Below are positions 1-7,829 of a stretch of 33,828 nucleotides of DNA, piece after piece. A program made the translations under genes and the position numbers. The stretch covers positions 1 to 33,828 of the forward strand of contig JAUXOG010000012.1 of NCBI GenBank assembly GCA_030682385.1. Reading direction: 5' to 3'. The notes under the pieces are model-generated. The model searched no databases. It had not been told where the DNA came from and worked only from the letters and a program-made list of their open reading frames with translations. Source of the DNA: Bacteroidota bacterium. GTDB taxonomy: Bacteria; Bacteroidota; Ignavibacteria; UBA10030; BY39. Every line of letters begins with the position of its first letter. The stretch's first letter is position 1.

Positions 1-134
1 TCTAAAAACTATTATTTATTAATTGGGCTAAAGCCCTTGATGCACGCGGCTTTTCAATAACCCCACGCTTAAGCGTGGGGTTACAAAAACATACTAATCT
101 CTGCGGACTTTAGTCCTTAATTCAAGTTTTTAGA
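1..134. repeat. REP-like palindrome cluster bounded by inverted repeats
   Basis: Three short palindromes lie within 134 bases: GGGCT-AA-AGCCC at 25-36, a perfect 20-base palindrome at 61-80 (CCCCACGCTT then its complement), and GGACT-TT-AGTCC at 105-116. The block is bounded by a perfect 10-base inverted repeat, TCTAAAAACT at 1-10 and AGTTTTTAGA at 125-134. The left end may continue outside the window. It carries no ORF. Clusters of this kind are typical of REP/BIME elements mobilised by REP-associated transposases, but no transposase is in the window, so that link is inference. Bases 135-206 hold nothing I can recognise. Confidence 0.6.
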
Positions 135-207
135 GATGCCCTTAACAACGCACGTTCTAATTTTACCAAACGCGGCATTCCCTGGAAGTTAGTTTACACA
201 GGTCCAT

Positions 208-240
208 AAAAAAAGGGACAACTAAAATTTTAGTTGTCCC
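208..240 (-). terminator. Rho-independent terminator of the cytochrome gene
   Basis: A perfect 26-base palindrome at 215-240 (arms begin GGGACAACTA) is followed on the minus strand by seven T residues (A run at 208-214 on the plus strand). It lies 24 bases beyond the stop codon of the cytochrome gene. The opposite side has no T run, so it is directional. Confidence 0.85.
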
Positions 241-264
241 TCGAAAAATAAATACCAGTTGTCC

Positions 265-1812
265 TTATTTCATCAACAACATCTTCTTGGTTTGATTGTA
301 CTGGTCAGTATCAAGTCGATATATATAAACACCGGTTGCTACTAATTTACCGCTGGCATCTGTACCATTCCATGTTGCTTGATGCTCACCGGCTGCATAT
401 TTTGCATCCGCAATTGTATTTATCAAACGTCCATCAATATCGAAGATAGTAATCTTCACATTCGATTCTGTCGGCAATCCAAACTTAATCATAGTACTTG
501 GGTTGAATGGGTTTGGATAATTTTGTTTGAGATACCAAGCGCTTGGGATATTTTTATCATCGCCAACATTAGTGATGATGATGGTTTTCCCGTGCATCCC
601 TGTTGCATGACCTGAAGCCCATGTTAGATCCTTAGTGGTATGACATCCTAAGCAAGCAAAATCGAGTGTATGAGCGACGATTGAATCTGTTGGAATCTTT
701 ACGTTTAGAGAATCAGCAGTCCACATACCAGTGTACCTATTATCAGTTGTAGTTTTAATTTTCCACATATGCGATGCTTGGTCGCCACGATTGTCATTTT
801 GTTTCACTGCAGTATTTCCAATATACGGCATATGGCAATCTTTGCATTGGTTGTGTTGGACTGGCACACCATCTTTGATAATATCAATTACTTTACCCGT
901 ATGACAAGGTGCACAAGTTTTCGCAGTCGATTTTAAACCACCTCTGTCATAAACTGTGCTCTTGTGAGGATCATGACATGTTACACAAGTCATATTTGCT
1001 GAACGACGATGTTTAGTGAAAATCATTTGATCGTATTGTTCGCGATGATCTAAAAATAGTCCGCCAGATTTTACAGGAATTCTTAAACCAAGACCTCGCG
1101 CGTGACAAGATTTGCAACCATTAAATCCATCTTTGGGAGGTTTAATAGATGTGTTGGTAGTATGTGCTTTTGAAGGACCGTGACAGCCTTCGCATTGCAC
1201 GCCAAACTCAAAGAAGGTTCCATCGAAGCCGGGTTTATCTTCGTAACGATATGGTGAATTTGCTGCATCATACTTTTTCCAACCTGTTGTATGGCAGCCA
1301 CCGCAATTGTAAAGTAAACCTGTTCCACTTCGTAGGGCAAATGCTTGATTTGATACGTTTGTAGCATTATATGCACTAAAAGTTTTGGGATTACCCGGTA
1401 TGTTTGTACCCAAATTGAATTGTGCTTTAGTTCCTTCGAAGATATAACCATTTTTGTTCATCCAGCGTGCTTTCCAACCAAAGCCACCTATCATATATGA
1501 AACACTCGAATCTTGATACAAATCATCATAACGATATCCGAGAGCTAAAGCTTCCGGTGCAAGTTGAACGCCGTATTCATTTGTCCCGGTTGGGAATGGG
1601 CGATATACTCTGTCAACTCCAACTTTAGTTGGGTCGATTTTTTGAATTTTCCAAGGATGACCTGATTTATCAAACTCTGAGAAGTTAATGTTGGAAGAAT
1701 GGCAAGTAATGCAAGAAGCTTTCCCTGCATAATCGGGCCATGTAGCTTGACTATTCGCATCTGAAAAAGCGAATAAAAAAATTAAGATAAATATAGTTGT
1801 AAAAATCTTCAT
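265..1812 (-). CDS. secreted octaheme c-type cytochrome with T9SS sorting domain
   Basis: This 515-residue protein starts with a signal peptide (about residues 1-22) and has eight CxxCH heme-binding motifs, with first Cys at 34, 170, 207, 233, 276, 300, 323 and 387. Several extra His residues could be distal heme ligands. The spacing resembles the cytochrome c554-like multiheme families. After the last heme comes a C-terminal domain of about 85 residues beginning NYPNPFNP (431-438) and ending in KKMLLMK, the hallmark of type A sorting domains read by the type IX secretion system. The inferred role is electron transfer on or outside the outer surface; the donor or acceptor is unknown. The ATG follows a strong AGGAGG site. 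It is a single-gene unit with its own promoter (1935-1963) and terminator. The heme and sorting motifs are seen directly; location and role are inferred. Confidence 0.9.
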   Translation of the reverse strand: MKIFTTIFILIFLFAFSDANSQATWPDYAGKASCITCHSSNINFSEFDKSGHPWKIQKIDPTKVGVDRVYRPFPTGTNEYGVQLAPEALALGYRYDDLYQDSSVSYMIGGFGWKARWMNKNGYIFEGTKAQFNLGTNIPGNPKTFSAYNATNVSNQAFALRSGTGLLYNCGGCHTTGWKKYDAANSPYRYEDKPGFDGTFFEFGVQCEGCHGPSKAHTTNTSIKPPKDGFNGCKSCHARGLGLRIPVKSGGLFLDHREQYDQMIFTKHRRSANMTCVTCHDPHKSTVYDRGGLKSTAKTCAPCHTGKVIDIIKDGVPVQHNQCKDCHMPYIGNTAVKQNDNRGDQASHMWKIKTTTDNRYTGMWTADSLNVKIPTDSIVAHTLDFACLGCHTTKDLTWASGHATGMHGKTIIITNVGDDKNIPSAWYLKQNYPNPFNPSTMIKFGLPTESNVKITIFDIDGRLINTIADAKYAAGEHQATWNGTDASGKLVATGVYIYRLDTDQYNQTKKMLLMK

Positions 1813-1934
1813 AAAAACCTCCTGTTTTTTTTTGACATAAAGTTATTTAATAATATTTTAATTTTATTTTTTTATTACTTAAATAATACTACATCCATAA
1901 CTTATCAAAAACTATGCTGACAAATTACAGAGGC

Positions 1935-1963
1935 AATATAACGAACTCATTATATAAAGTCAA
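1935..1963 (-). promoter_or_regulatory. sigma-70-like promoter for the cytochrome gene
   Basis: On the minus strand, TTGACT (1958-1963) and TATATT (1935-1940) are separated by exactly 17 bases. The predicted transcript start is near 1928, giving a leader of about 115 bases. The rest of the 317-base gap 1813-2129 is AT-rich; I see only a weak TATCAA/TTGATA inverted repeat at 2018-2034 and no clear terminator for the upstream beta-helix gene. Confidence 0.65.
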
Positions 1964-2129
1964 GTATTATGCCACTATAACTCCCCTTTTTTCAAGTATT
2001 AGATTAAGGGCAAACCTATCAAATTGATTGATAAATTGCGTTTTTACTATAAAAATAATTAATACGAGCAATAATCATTTCCAATTTTGAATAAATGCAG
2101 TTAACAAATTATTACTTTCAATAAATTTA

Positions 2130-3314
2130 TTAGTCTTGTTTGCCTATTGGAAATCTTTTCCCTTTACTGTTTGGATAAAAACTCCCTGCATTCTTCAATG
2201 GTGAAGTACGTTCAAGCGTATAATTTTTTTCAGGAATAAATAACGGGTCCACTGACAAATTACCATTAATTCCCGTCAAGTCTTTGATGAACCTATAGTT
2301 GCCCATTATATTATTCCAGAGGTTATTGTATGAAAACTCAACATTAACCGAATCACCATTCATCCAGAAACCAACTTGCGGACAAACCCATTCGTCGCGC
2401 CAGCCATTATTTGTAATTATATTGTTATAAATTTTACCCACAGCAGTGCTTTCCCAAACTGCAATACCACAATTCCCATTTTTGTCAACGACATTGTTTG
2501 CTACTTCCATAGTCGATGAACCTGTGATTACAATTCCCCATCCCAAATTTTCAAACACGATGTTGTTTTTAACTATAGCACTTGAGTTTCCAAAAGTTCC
2601 AATTCCTTTCCAATAATATGAGACGCTGTTTTTCATAACGGTTGCTTTTGCATCCCAAGTAATTCCTATGCCAACGCCCCTGCCCTGTTCAATAGTATTC
2701 TCTTGGATAACAGCAATGGCACCACGATAAAGAGCTATCCCATCCCAACTGTTGTTCCGGATGATGCATTTTTCGATGATCAATTCAGAATTATCGCGAC
2801 CGACGATTCCGGAAATACCAACTACGATATCATCTGAGTATTCCTCGTTATCTTTGACGTGAACATTTTTTATGTGAACGATACTATTCTTCGTTACGAT
2901 TCCCCCATTAGTAGCGTTGGCATCTCTATCACGTTTACCTCCGCTAATCGTTAAATTACAAATCAATGAACCACTGCTATTCTGAAACAGGAAACCATAG
3001 CCGGCATTTGTGATAAGTTTTGTTTTGAATGGACCCGCCCCCTTGATTACAACAGCTTTCCCCTCTACAATAAAACCTGCAGTTGCTGTTACATTTGTAT
3101 TATGTTGACTGCAATTACCGCACTCTTCTTCGATATACGATCGTGGAAGTGCTTTGAACTCACCCTCATAAATTAATATTGTATCACCATCAACAGAAAT
3201 ATCGATTGCTGTTTGCAAACTTTCACCTTTTTTAACCTCGATGGTTCTGTTACCCGATAAAGTATTAGAGTGAATTAAGATAAGCGTTAATACAAATATT
3301 ATTAAATTTTTCAT
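2130..3314 (-). CDS. secreted right-handed parallel beta-helix protein
   Basis: This 394-residue protein has a signal peptide (about 1-20) followed by a short entry motif, ESLQTAIDISVDGDTI (31-46), typical of DUF1565/NosD-like and pectate-lyase-like beta-helix proteins. Residues from about 75 to 350 hold roughly 20-25-residue coils rich in N and G with recurrent patterns such as IVKNNIVFEN and VANNVVDKNG, as expected for stacked beta-helix turns. C65 and C68 near the N terminus (CGNC) could form a disulfide or bind metal. No catalytic residues can be assigned, so it may be a polysaccharide-active enzyme, a binding protein or a structural surface protein. It lacks an obvious T9SS sorting tail. 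Its ATG directly abuts the stop of the DUF2721 gene (TAAATG), so it is probably translated by coupling as the last gene of the run. Confidence 0.8.
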   Translation of the reverse strand: MKNLIIFVLTLILIHSNTLSGNRTIEVKKGESLQTAIDISVDGDTILIYEGEFKALPRSYIEEECGNCSQHNTNVTATAGFIVEGKAVVIKGAGPFKTKLITNAGYGFLFQNSSGSLICNLTISGGKRDRDANATNGGIVTKNSIVHIKNVHVKDNEEYSDDIVVGISGIVGRDNSELIIEKCIIRNNSWDGIALYRGAIAVIQENTIEQGRGVGIGITWDAKATVMKNSVSYYWKGIGTFGNSSAIVKNNIVFENLGWGIVITGSSTMEVANNVVDKNGNCGIAVWESTAVGKIYNNIITNNGWRDEWVCPQVGFWMNGDSVNVEFSYNNLWNNIMGNYRFIKDLTGINGNLSVDPLFIPEKNYTLERTSPLKNAGSFYPNSKGKRFPIGKQD

Positions 3315-3794
3315 TTACTCCTCAGCCTGAGTTTCAAGTTTAATTACCTTGTAAGCTTTTAAAATATCTCTCCCAAAGAAAAGTAATCCAATCAGAACCG
3401 AAACCAGTCCGATTAAGAAGGAAAATATTGGTAAGATTTGTACAAATTCGTGCGGGATGAAAAAGAACAAAGCTATTAGGAGAGATGTTAGAACAAAAAA
3501 TATAGCCCCAATGATTTCGAAAAGGATAGCATTACGCAAAATGAAGGCGCGTGTTGTAAGCTCCTGCATTTGTTGGCGGACGCTGTGGAATCTGATATTT
3601 TCCGAATAATCCAATTCTTTCCCGGAAACTAATTGTTTCTGTAAACGGCGTCGTTCATCGTTCAATAATCGAATGCGATTTACAATAAATGAATACCGGT
3701 TTTGAAGCCCCAGAAGAATTAGCCCGCAGCTTGAAATCATTATTGCCGGGGCTAAAATTGCTTGAATAATCTGTGTAGCCGAAATATCGAACAT
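3315..3794 (-). CDS. DUF2721 family membrane protein
   Basis: This 159-residue protein begins MFDISATQIIQAILAPAIM, the characteristic start of DUF2721 proteins. Three hydrophobic segments are visible at about 10-28, 85-110 and 115-138. Between the first two lies a basic cytoplasmic-type stretch (RIRLLNDERRRLQKQL, about 39-54) likely to be helical. The family is common in bacterial inner membranes and has no established biochemical function. It starts 23 bases after the metG stop and abuts the beta-helix gene, so it probably sits in the same transcript. Confidence 0.85.
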   Translation of the reverse strand: MFDISATQIIQAILAPAIMISSCGLILLGLQNRYSFIVNRIRLLNDERRRLQKQLVSGKELDYSENIRFHSVRQQMQELTTRAFILRNAILFEIIGAIFFVLTSLLIALFFFIPHEFVQILPIFSFLIGLVSVLIGLLFFGRDILKAYKVIKLETQAEE

Positions 3795-3817
3795 CGGAAT
3801 ATGTTATTTATGTAAGA

Positions 3818-5884
3818 TTATTTGACAATTGCACCGTTGGATATTTCTCCAGCGGTTGTTACAAAAACAAGTTTTCCATCAGTATCTGATGCAGCGAGCA
3901 GCATCCCTTGCGAGTCGGTTCCCATTAACTTTGTTGGTTGAAGATTTGCGACAACAATTATTTTTTTTCCTACCAAATCGGTCGGTTTATAATGTTGAGC
4001 GATACCAGCAACCAACTGCCGTGTTTCTGAACCTAATGAAATCTGTAATTTTAATAATTTTTCTGATTTTGGGACTTTCTCACATTCCACAACGGTTGCA
4101 ACGCGTAAATCGATTTTTTTAAAATCTTCAATCGTAATTGTAGGTTTAATTTCTACCACTTGAACATCTGAAGATTTGCTGGAAACGTTTAATTTATCCA
4201 GTTCTTTTTGTATTATTTCGTCTTCAATTTTGGTAAAGAGAATTTCAGGAATCCCTAATTTGGTACCCGGTTTTAATTCTAATTTCGCTGCGTTATTCCA
4301 ACTGAAGTTTTCGCTAGTCGTCGGCAAATTAAACAATGAATGAATCCGATGCGCCACACCGGGCATAACGGGTTGGAATAAAACAGAAAGTGTCCGAACT
4401 GCTTGTAAGCAGAGGTTGATTGTTGTAGAACATCTTTCAGGATTATTCTTAATTGTTTTCCACGGTTCGCTATCGTTAAAATATTTATTTGCAAAACGAG
4501 CGAGGTTCATAGTTTCCAGTACCGCCTCACGGAATTTATATTGTTCAATTAAGTTACCTACCGTTTCAGGTTTGAACGAAAGTTCATTCACGAAAGCAGT
4601 ATCTAAATCAGAGAGTTCGTATAATTGAGGAACAACGCCATCAAAGTTTTTATGAACAAAAGTGAGAGTGCGATTTACAAAGTTACCGAGGATATCGGCT
4701 AACTCGTTGTTATGCTTCGCTTGAAAATCTTTCCAATAAAAATCGGCATCGCGCGATTCGGGCATATTAACCGCAAGAGCATATCGCAGCGAATCGGCGG
4801 GATATTTTTCTAAAAATTCATCTACATCAACTCCCCATCCGCGGCTTTTCGAAAACTTTTGTCCTTCTAAATTTAAAAATTCGTTAGCGGGAACATTTGT
4901 AGGAAGCACATATTTAACATCGCTGTTATCGTTCCACGCCATCAACATTGCCGGAAAAACTATACAATGAAACACAACATTATCTTTTCCGATAAATGCT
5001 ACATACTTTGTATCTTCATTAGTCCAATAATCTTTCCACTTTTCGTTACCGTTCTTTTGCGACCATTCTTTTGTACTCGAAATATAACCTAACACTGCAT
5101 CGAACCACACATACAGAACCTTATCCTTATAACCTTCTAACGGAACTTCTACGCCCCATTGCAAATCGCGTGTAACTGCTCGGTCTTGGAGACCATCGTT
5201 GAACCAGCTTTGACAATACTTAATAACGTTATCGCGCCAACCGTCTTCAGTATTTTTTCCATCGATATAATCTTTGAGTCGTTGCTGATAATCGCCAAGA
5301 GGAAAATACCAGTGCGAGGTTTCGCGCACAATCGGAGTATCGCCGCTGATTTTACTTTTCGGGTCGATCAAATCTGTCGGATTTAAAAAAGTACCGCATT
5401 TTTCGCACTGATCGCCACGGGCATCGGGTGCTTTACAAGTCGGGCAGGTTCCTTCTACATATCTATCAGGTAAAAACATCTTCGCTTTTTGGTCGTAAAG
5501 CTGCTTTTCAATTTTTTCCTTTAATATCCCTGCTCTGTGCATCTTTAGAAAAAATTCCTGTGCAGAAGAATGGTGCAGCGGAAGCGAAGTCCGTGAGTAA
5601 TTATCGAAACTCATCCCGAATTTTTCGAAAGCTATTTTATTCAACTCGTGGTATCTATCTACGATTGCTTGAGGTGTTGTTTTCTCGTTTTCCGCAGTGA
5701 TCGTAATAGGTACGCCGTGTTCATCGGAGCCGCAAATAAAAAGTACATCACGTTTTTTTAATCTTTGATAACGGGCATAGATATCGGCTGGCAAATATGC
5801 GCCGGCTAAATGACCTAAATGTATTTTACCGTTTGCGTATGGTAACGCTGCGGTAATTAAAATTCTTTTATACTCTTTTTTCAT
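3818..5884 (-). CDS. metG: methionyl-tRNA synthetase with C-terminal tRNA-binding domain
   Basis: MetRS charges tRNA-Met with methionine in the cytoplasm. I place the start at ATG 5884 (MKKEYKRILITAALPYANGK), giving 688 residues; the frame is open to 5929, but that extension overlaps ricT and has no homology-like content. The class I signatures are HLGH at 22-25 and KFSKS at 343-347. A zinc-binding insert has Cys at 147, 150, 160 and 163. After the anticodon-binding helical domain, residues of about 585-688 form an EMAP-II/Arc1p-like OB-fold (IEDFKKIDLRVATVVECEKV), the dimerising tRNA-binding module found in the long bacterial MetRS form. The gene begins 5 bases after the ricT stop and is clearly co-transcribed with it. 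It looks intact. Confidence 0.97.
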   Translation of the reverse strand: MKKEYKRILITAALPYANGKIHLGHLAGAYLPADIYARYQRLKKRDVLFICGSDEHGVPITITAENEKTTPQAIVDRYHELNKIAFEKFGMSFDNYSRTSLPLHHSSAQEFFLKMHRAGILKEKIEKQLYDQKAKMFLPDRYVEGTCPTCKAPDARGDQCEKCGTFLNPTDLIDPKSKISGDTPIVRETSHWYFPLGDYQQRLKDYIDGKNTEDGWRDNVIKYCQSWFNDGLQDRAVTRDLQWGVEVPLEGYKDKVLYVWFDAVLGYISSTKEWSQKNGNEKWKDYWTNEDTKYVAFIGKDNVVFHCIVFPAMLMAWNDNSDVKYVLPTNVPANEFLNLEGQKFSKSRGWGVDVDEFLEKYPADSLRYALAVNMPESRDADFYWKDFQAKHNNELADILGNFVNRTLTFVHKNFDGVVPQLYELSDLDTAFVNELSFKPETVGNLIEQYKFREAVLETMNLARFANKYFNDSEPWKTIKNNPERCSTTINLCLQAVRTLSVLFQPVMPGVAHRIHSLFNLPTTSENFSWNNAAKLELKPGTKLGIPEILFTKIEDEIIQKELDKLNVSSKSSDVQVVEIKPTITIEDFKKIDLRVATVVECEKVPKSEKLLKLQISLGSETRQLVAGIAQHYKPTDLVGKKIIVVANLQPTKLMGTDSQGMLLAASDTDGKLVFVTTAGEISNGAIVK

Positions 5885-5889
5885 TTGAT

Positions 5890-6696
5890 TTATTGTTCGA
5901 ATACCAAACAGCATTTCAGCCTGCCACATTGTCCCGAAAGTTTCAGCGGATTATGCGACAATCCTTGTTGAGCAACGTGTTGAGAAGAAATCCGTTCAAA
6001 GTCGTGTAACCAAATTGTGCAACAAATTTGTCTGCCGCAAACACCGATGCCACCTACTCTTTTAGTTTCATCCCGCACACCAATCTGTCGCATCTCGATG
6101 CGTGTATGGTAAACGAAAGCCAGGTCTTTCACTAATTCACGAAAATCTATTCGGTGATCGGCTGTGTAGTAGAAAGTCATCCGGTTCAAATCGAATTGGT
6201 ATTCAACATCAACCAGACGCATCGACAATCGATGTTTTGATATTTTTTCGAGGGTTACGTTAAAAGTTTCGTCTTCCTTTGTTCGATTTTCCTGAAGCTG
6301 TTGTAAGTCGCCTTCGTTTGCTAACCTGATAATTTTTTTAAACTCACCGCAGTTTCCCTTTTTTGTCTGCATTTTTAAAAAGGCGAGATTCCCTGTCGAA
6401 ACCACCATCCCGATGTCGCAACCCCTGTCGGCTTCAACAATTACATAAGCATTAATCTGAATATTCAATCCATTCTGCACACAATAAAAATCGCACCGGT
6501 CTGCTTTGAATTTAATGAGGGCAAAACTAATTTCGGTAGTTACATTTTGTTGGGTTTCGTGAGGGCACTCCTTGCAATTAACATTTCCGTTTTGAGAATA
6601 ATATTCATCAGGAAAGTTATTTCCTTTTAATTCTGTGTTAGTCGAACTTACAGAATTTGTCTTCTCGTTTTCCTGCGGATACTTATGCTGATGCAC
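5890..6696 (-). CDS. ricT: PSP1-domain protein RicT (YaaT family)
   Basis: This 268-residue protein has the PSP1 C-terminal core: KHRLSMRLVDVEYQFDLN, a FYYTADHRIDFRELVKDL stretch, RQIGVRDETKRVGGIGVCGR and SGQCGRLKCC. In Bacillus subtilis RicT joins RicA and RicF in an iron-sulfur-containing complex that affects RNA processing and several developmental switches; its role in this lineage is unknown. The paired Cys clusters near the end match the family's conserved cysteines. The N-terminal 60 residues are variable and include CKEC (41-44). The start is GTG with an AAGG ribosome site 8 bases upstream. The chain stops only five residues after the KCC motif, shorter than the B. subtilis protein. 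It sits between holB and metG with gaps of 10 and 5 bases. Confidence 0.88.
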   Translation of the reverse strand: MHQHKYPQENEKTNSVSSTNTELKGNNFPDEYYSQNGNVNCKECPHETQQNVTTEISFALIKFKADRCDFYCVQNGLNIQINAYVIVEADRGCDIGMVVSTGNLAFLKMQTKKGNCGEFKKIIRLANEGDLQQLQENRTKEDETFNVTLEKISKHRLSMRLVDVEYQFDLNRMTFYYTADHRIDFRELVKDLAFVYHTRIEMRQIGVRDETKRVGGIGVCGRQICCTIWLHDFERISSQHVAQQGLSHNPLKLSGQCGRLKCCLVFEQ

Positions 6697-6706
6697 TAAT
6701 AGAACC

Positions 6707-7828
6707 TTAATTTTTAACTAAAATAATACGCCTTATTTTAATAACCATTACTGTAATAATCAATTGAATATATACATTTTTTTTGAGAAGTAAAAGAGCT
6801 TTTTCAATTTCTTTAAAAACAGCGTAGATATCGAAATTTTTATAGATAGCGTTAAATTTTTCGAGACGGGTTTTTTGGTCAACGTTTAAAACTTGATCGC
6901 TGCCAATTGAGAGTGTATGGACATCACGGAACCAAACCTGCAGCAGCAAAAGCAACTGTTCGATTTCAGCCCGATCGTTTTCTTTTGTCATTTTTTCGAT
7001 TTCTTCAGAAATCTTGAGAGGGTTCTGGGTAAGAACGATAGCCAAAAAATCCACAAGCTGATTCCGTTTTGCATTCAAATCGGTTTGCATTAACTGCAAA
7101 GCGTGCGTGTAACTTCCATTTGATAGACGTGAAATGATTTTGCTCTGCTGTTCATCTAAGTTTTCGCGACTTTGAAGTGCGGCAGATATTTCATCTTCCT
7201 TTAAATCTTCAAATCGAATTAATTGGCAGCGCGAAATAATTGTGGGAAGTAATGCATCTTTGTTCGATGTTGTGAGAATCAATACGGTTTCGCCCAGAGG
7301 TTCTTCAAGGGTTTTTAATAACGCATTAGACGATTGTTCATTCATTTTTTCAGCATCAAAGATTATGATTACTTTTCTTCCTTGCGATAAAACACTGAGT
7401 GCAGATTTTTTTCTTATTTCCCTGATGCTTGTAATTTTTATGAAATTGGCTCTTTCGATTGAGATTTCATAATAAGGATTCTTTGCCTTAGCTGCTAACT
7501 CGGAATAAACTTGTGATAGCTCTTCCGATGTTAATTTATCGAGTGGTAAATCATCGGATAATTCGCTTTTACCTACTGGAAGAGGAAACACGAGGTGAAT
7601 ATTTGGATGTTGAAGAATATTCACTTTATGACAATCGGGGCAAGAATCACAGGAATCGGTTACTGCAGTTTTACAATTAAGGATTTTTGCGATTTGAATG
7701 GCTGCAGCATCTTTGCCAACACCGTCGCCTCCATATAAAAGCAACGAATGTGGTAAACGATTTTGTTCGAGATGCTTTTGAATTATTCTCTTAGCTCGAT
7801 TTTGCCCTATGACTATATCCCAACTCAT
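6707..7828 (-). CDS. holB: DNA polymerase III delta' subunit (clamp-loader AAA+ protein)
   Basis: This AAA+ protein belongs to the clamp loader that places the sliding clamp on DNA. From ATG 7828 it has 373 residues. It shows a Walker A (GGDGVGKD, 33-40), a four-Cys zinc module (C52, C60, C63, C66) as in DnaX/HolB, a degenerate Walker B (VIIIFDAEKMN), and the SRC motif (ISRCQLIRF) that supplies an arginine finger. The DAEK form of the Walker B suggests delta' rather than the ATP-hydrolysing gamma/tau subunit. A TTG at 7846 would overlap the upstream gene, so the ATG, one base after that gene's stop, is preferred. It is followed by ricT after 10 bases. Confidence 0.9.
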   Translation of the reverse strand: MSWDIVIGQNRAKRIIQKHLEQNRLPHSLLLYGGDGVGKDAAAIQIAKILNCKTAVTDSCDSCPDCHKVNILQHPNIHLVFPLPVGKSELSDDLPLDKLTSEELSQVYSELAAKAKNPYYEISIERANFIKITSIREIRKKSALSVLSQGRKVIIIFDAEKMNEQSSNALLKTLEEPLGETVLILTTSNKDALLPTIISRCQLIRFEDLKEDEISAALQSRENLDEQQSKIISRLSNGSYTHALQLMQTDLNAKRNQLVDFLAIVLTQNPLKISEEIEKMTKENDRAEIEQLLLLLQVWFRDVHTLSIGSDQVLNVDQKTRLEKFNAIYKNFDIYAVFKEIEKALLLLKKNVYIQLIITVMVIKIRRIILVKN

Positions 7829-7829
7829 A

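Noticed and set aside
1083-1451. 122-codon second frame on the - strand inside the cytochrome gene
   Set aside because: It overlaps three heme motifs in another frame and lacks signal or domain features.
2018-2034. TATCAA/TTGATA inverted repeat as the terminator of the beta-helix gene
   Set aside because: The stem has only six AT-rich pairs and no T run follows on the minus strand.
3829-4122. Open frame of 97 codons on the + strand opposite the 3' end of metG
   Set aside because: It lies fully inside a clear MetRS domain on the other strand, with no ribosome site or recognisable protein pattern.
5885-5929. Longer metG start giving 15 more residues
   Set aside because: The extension overlaps the ricT coding end and the standard MetRS N terminus begins at the ATG at 5884.
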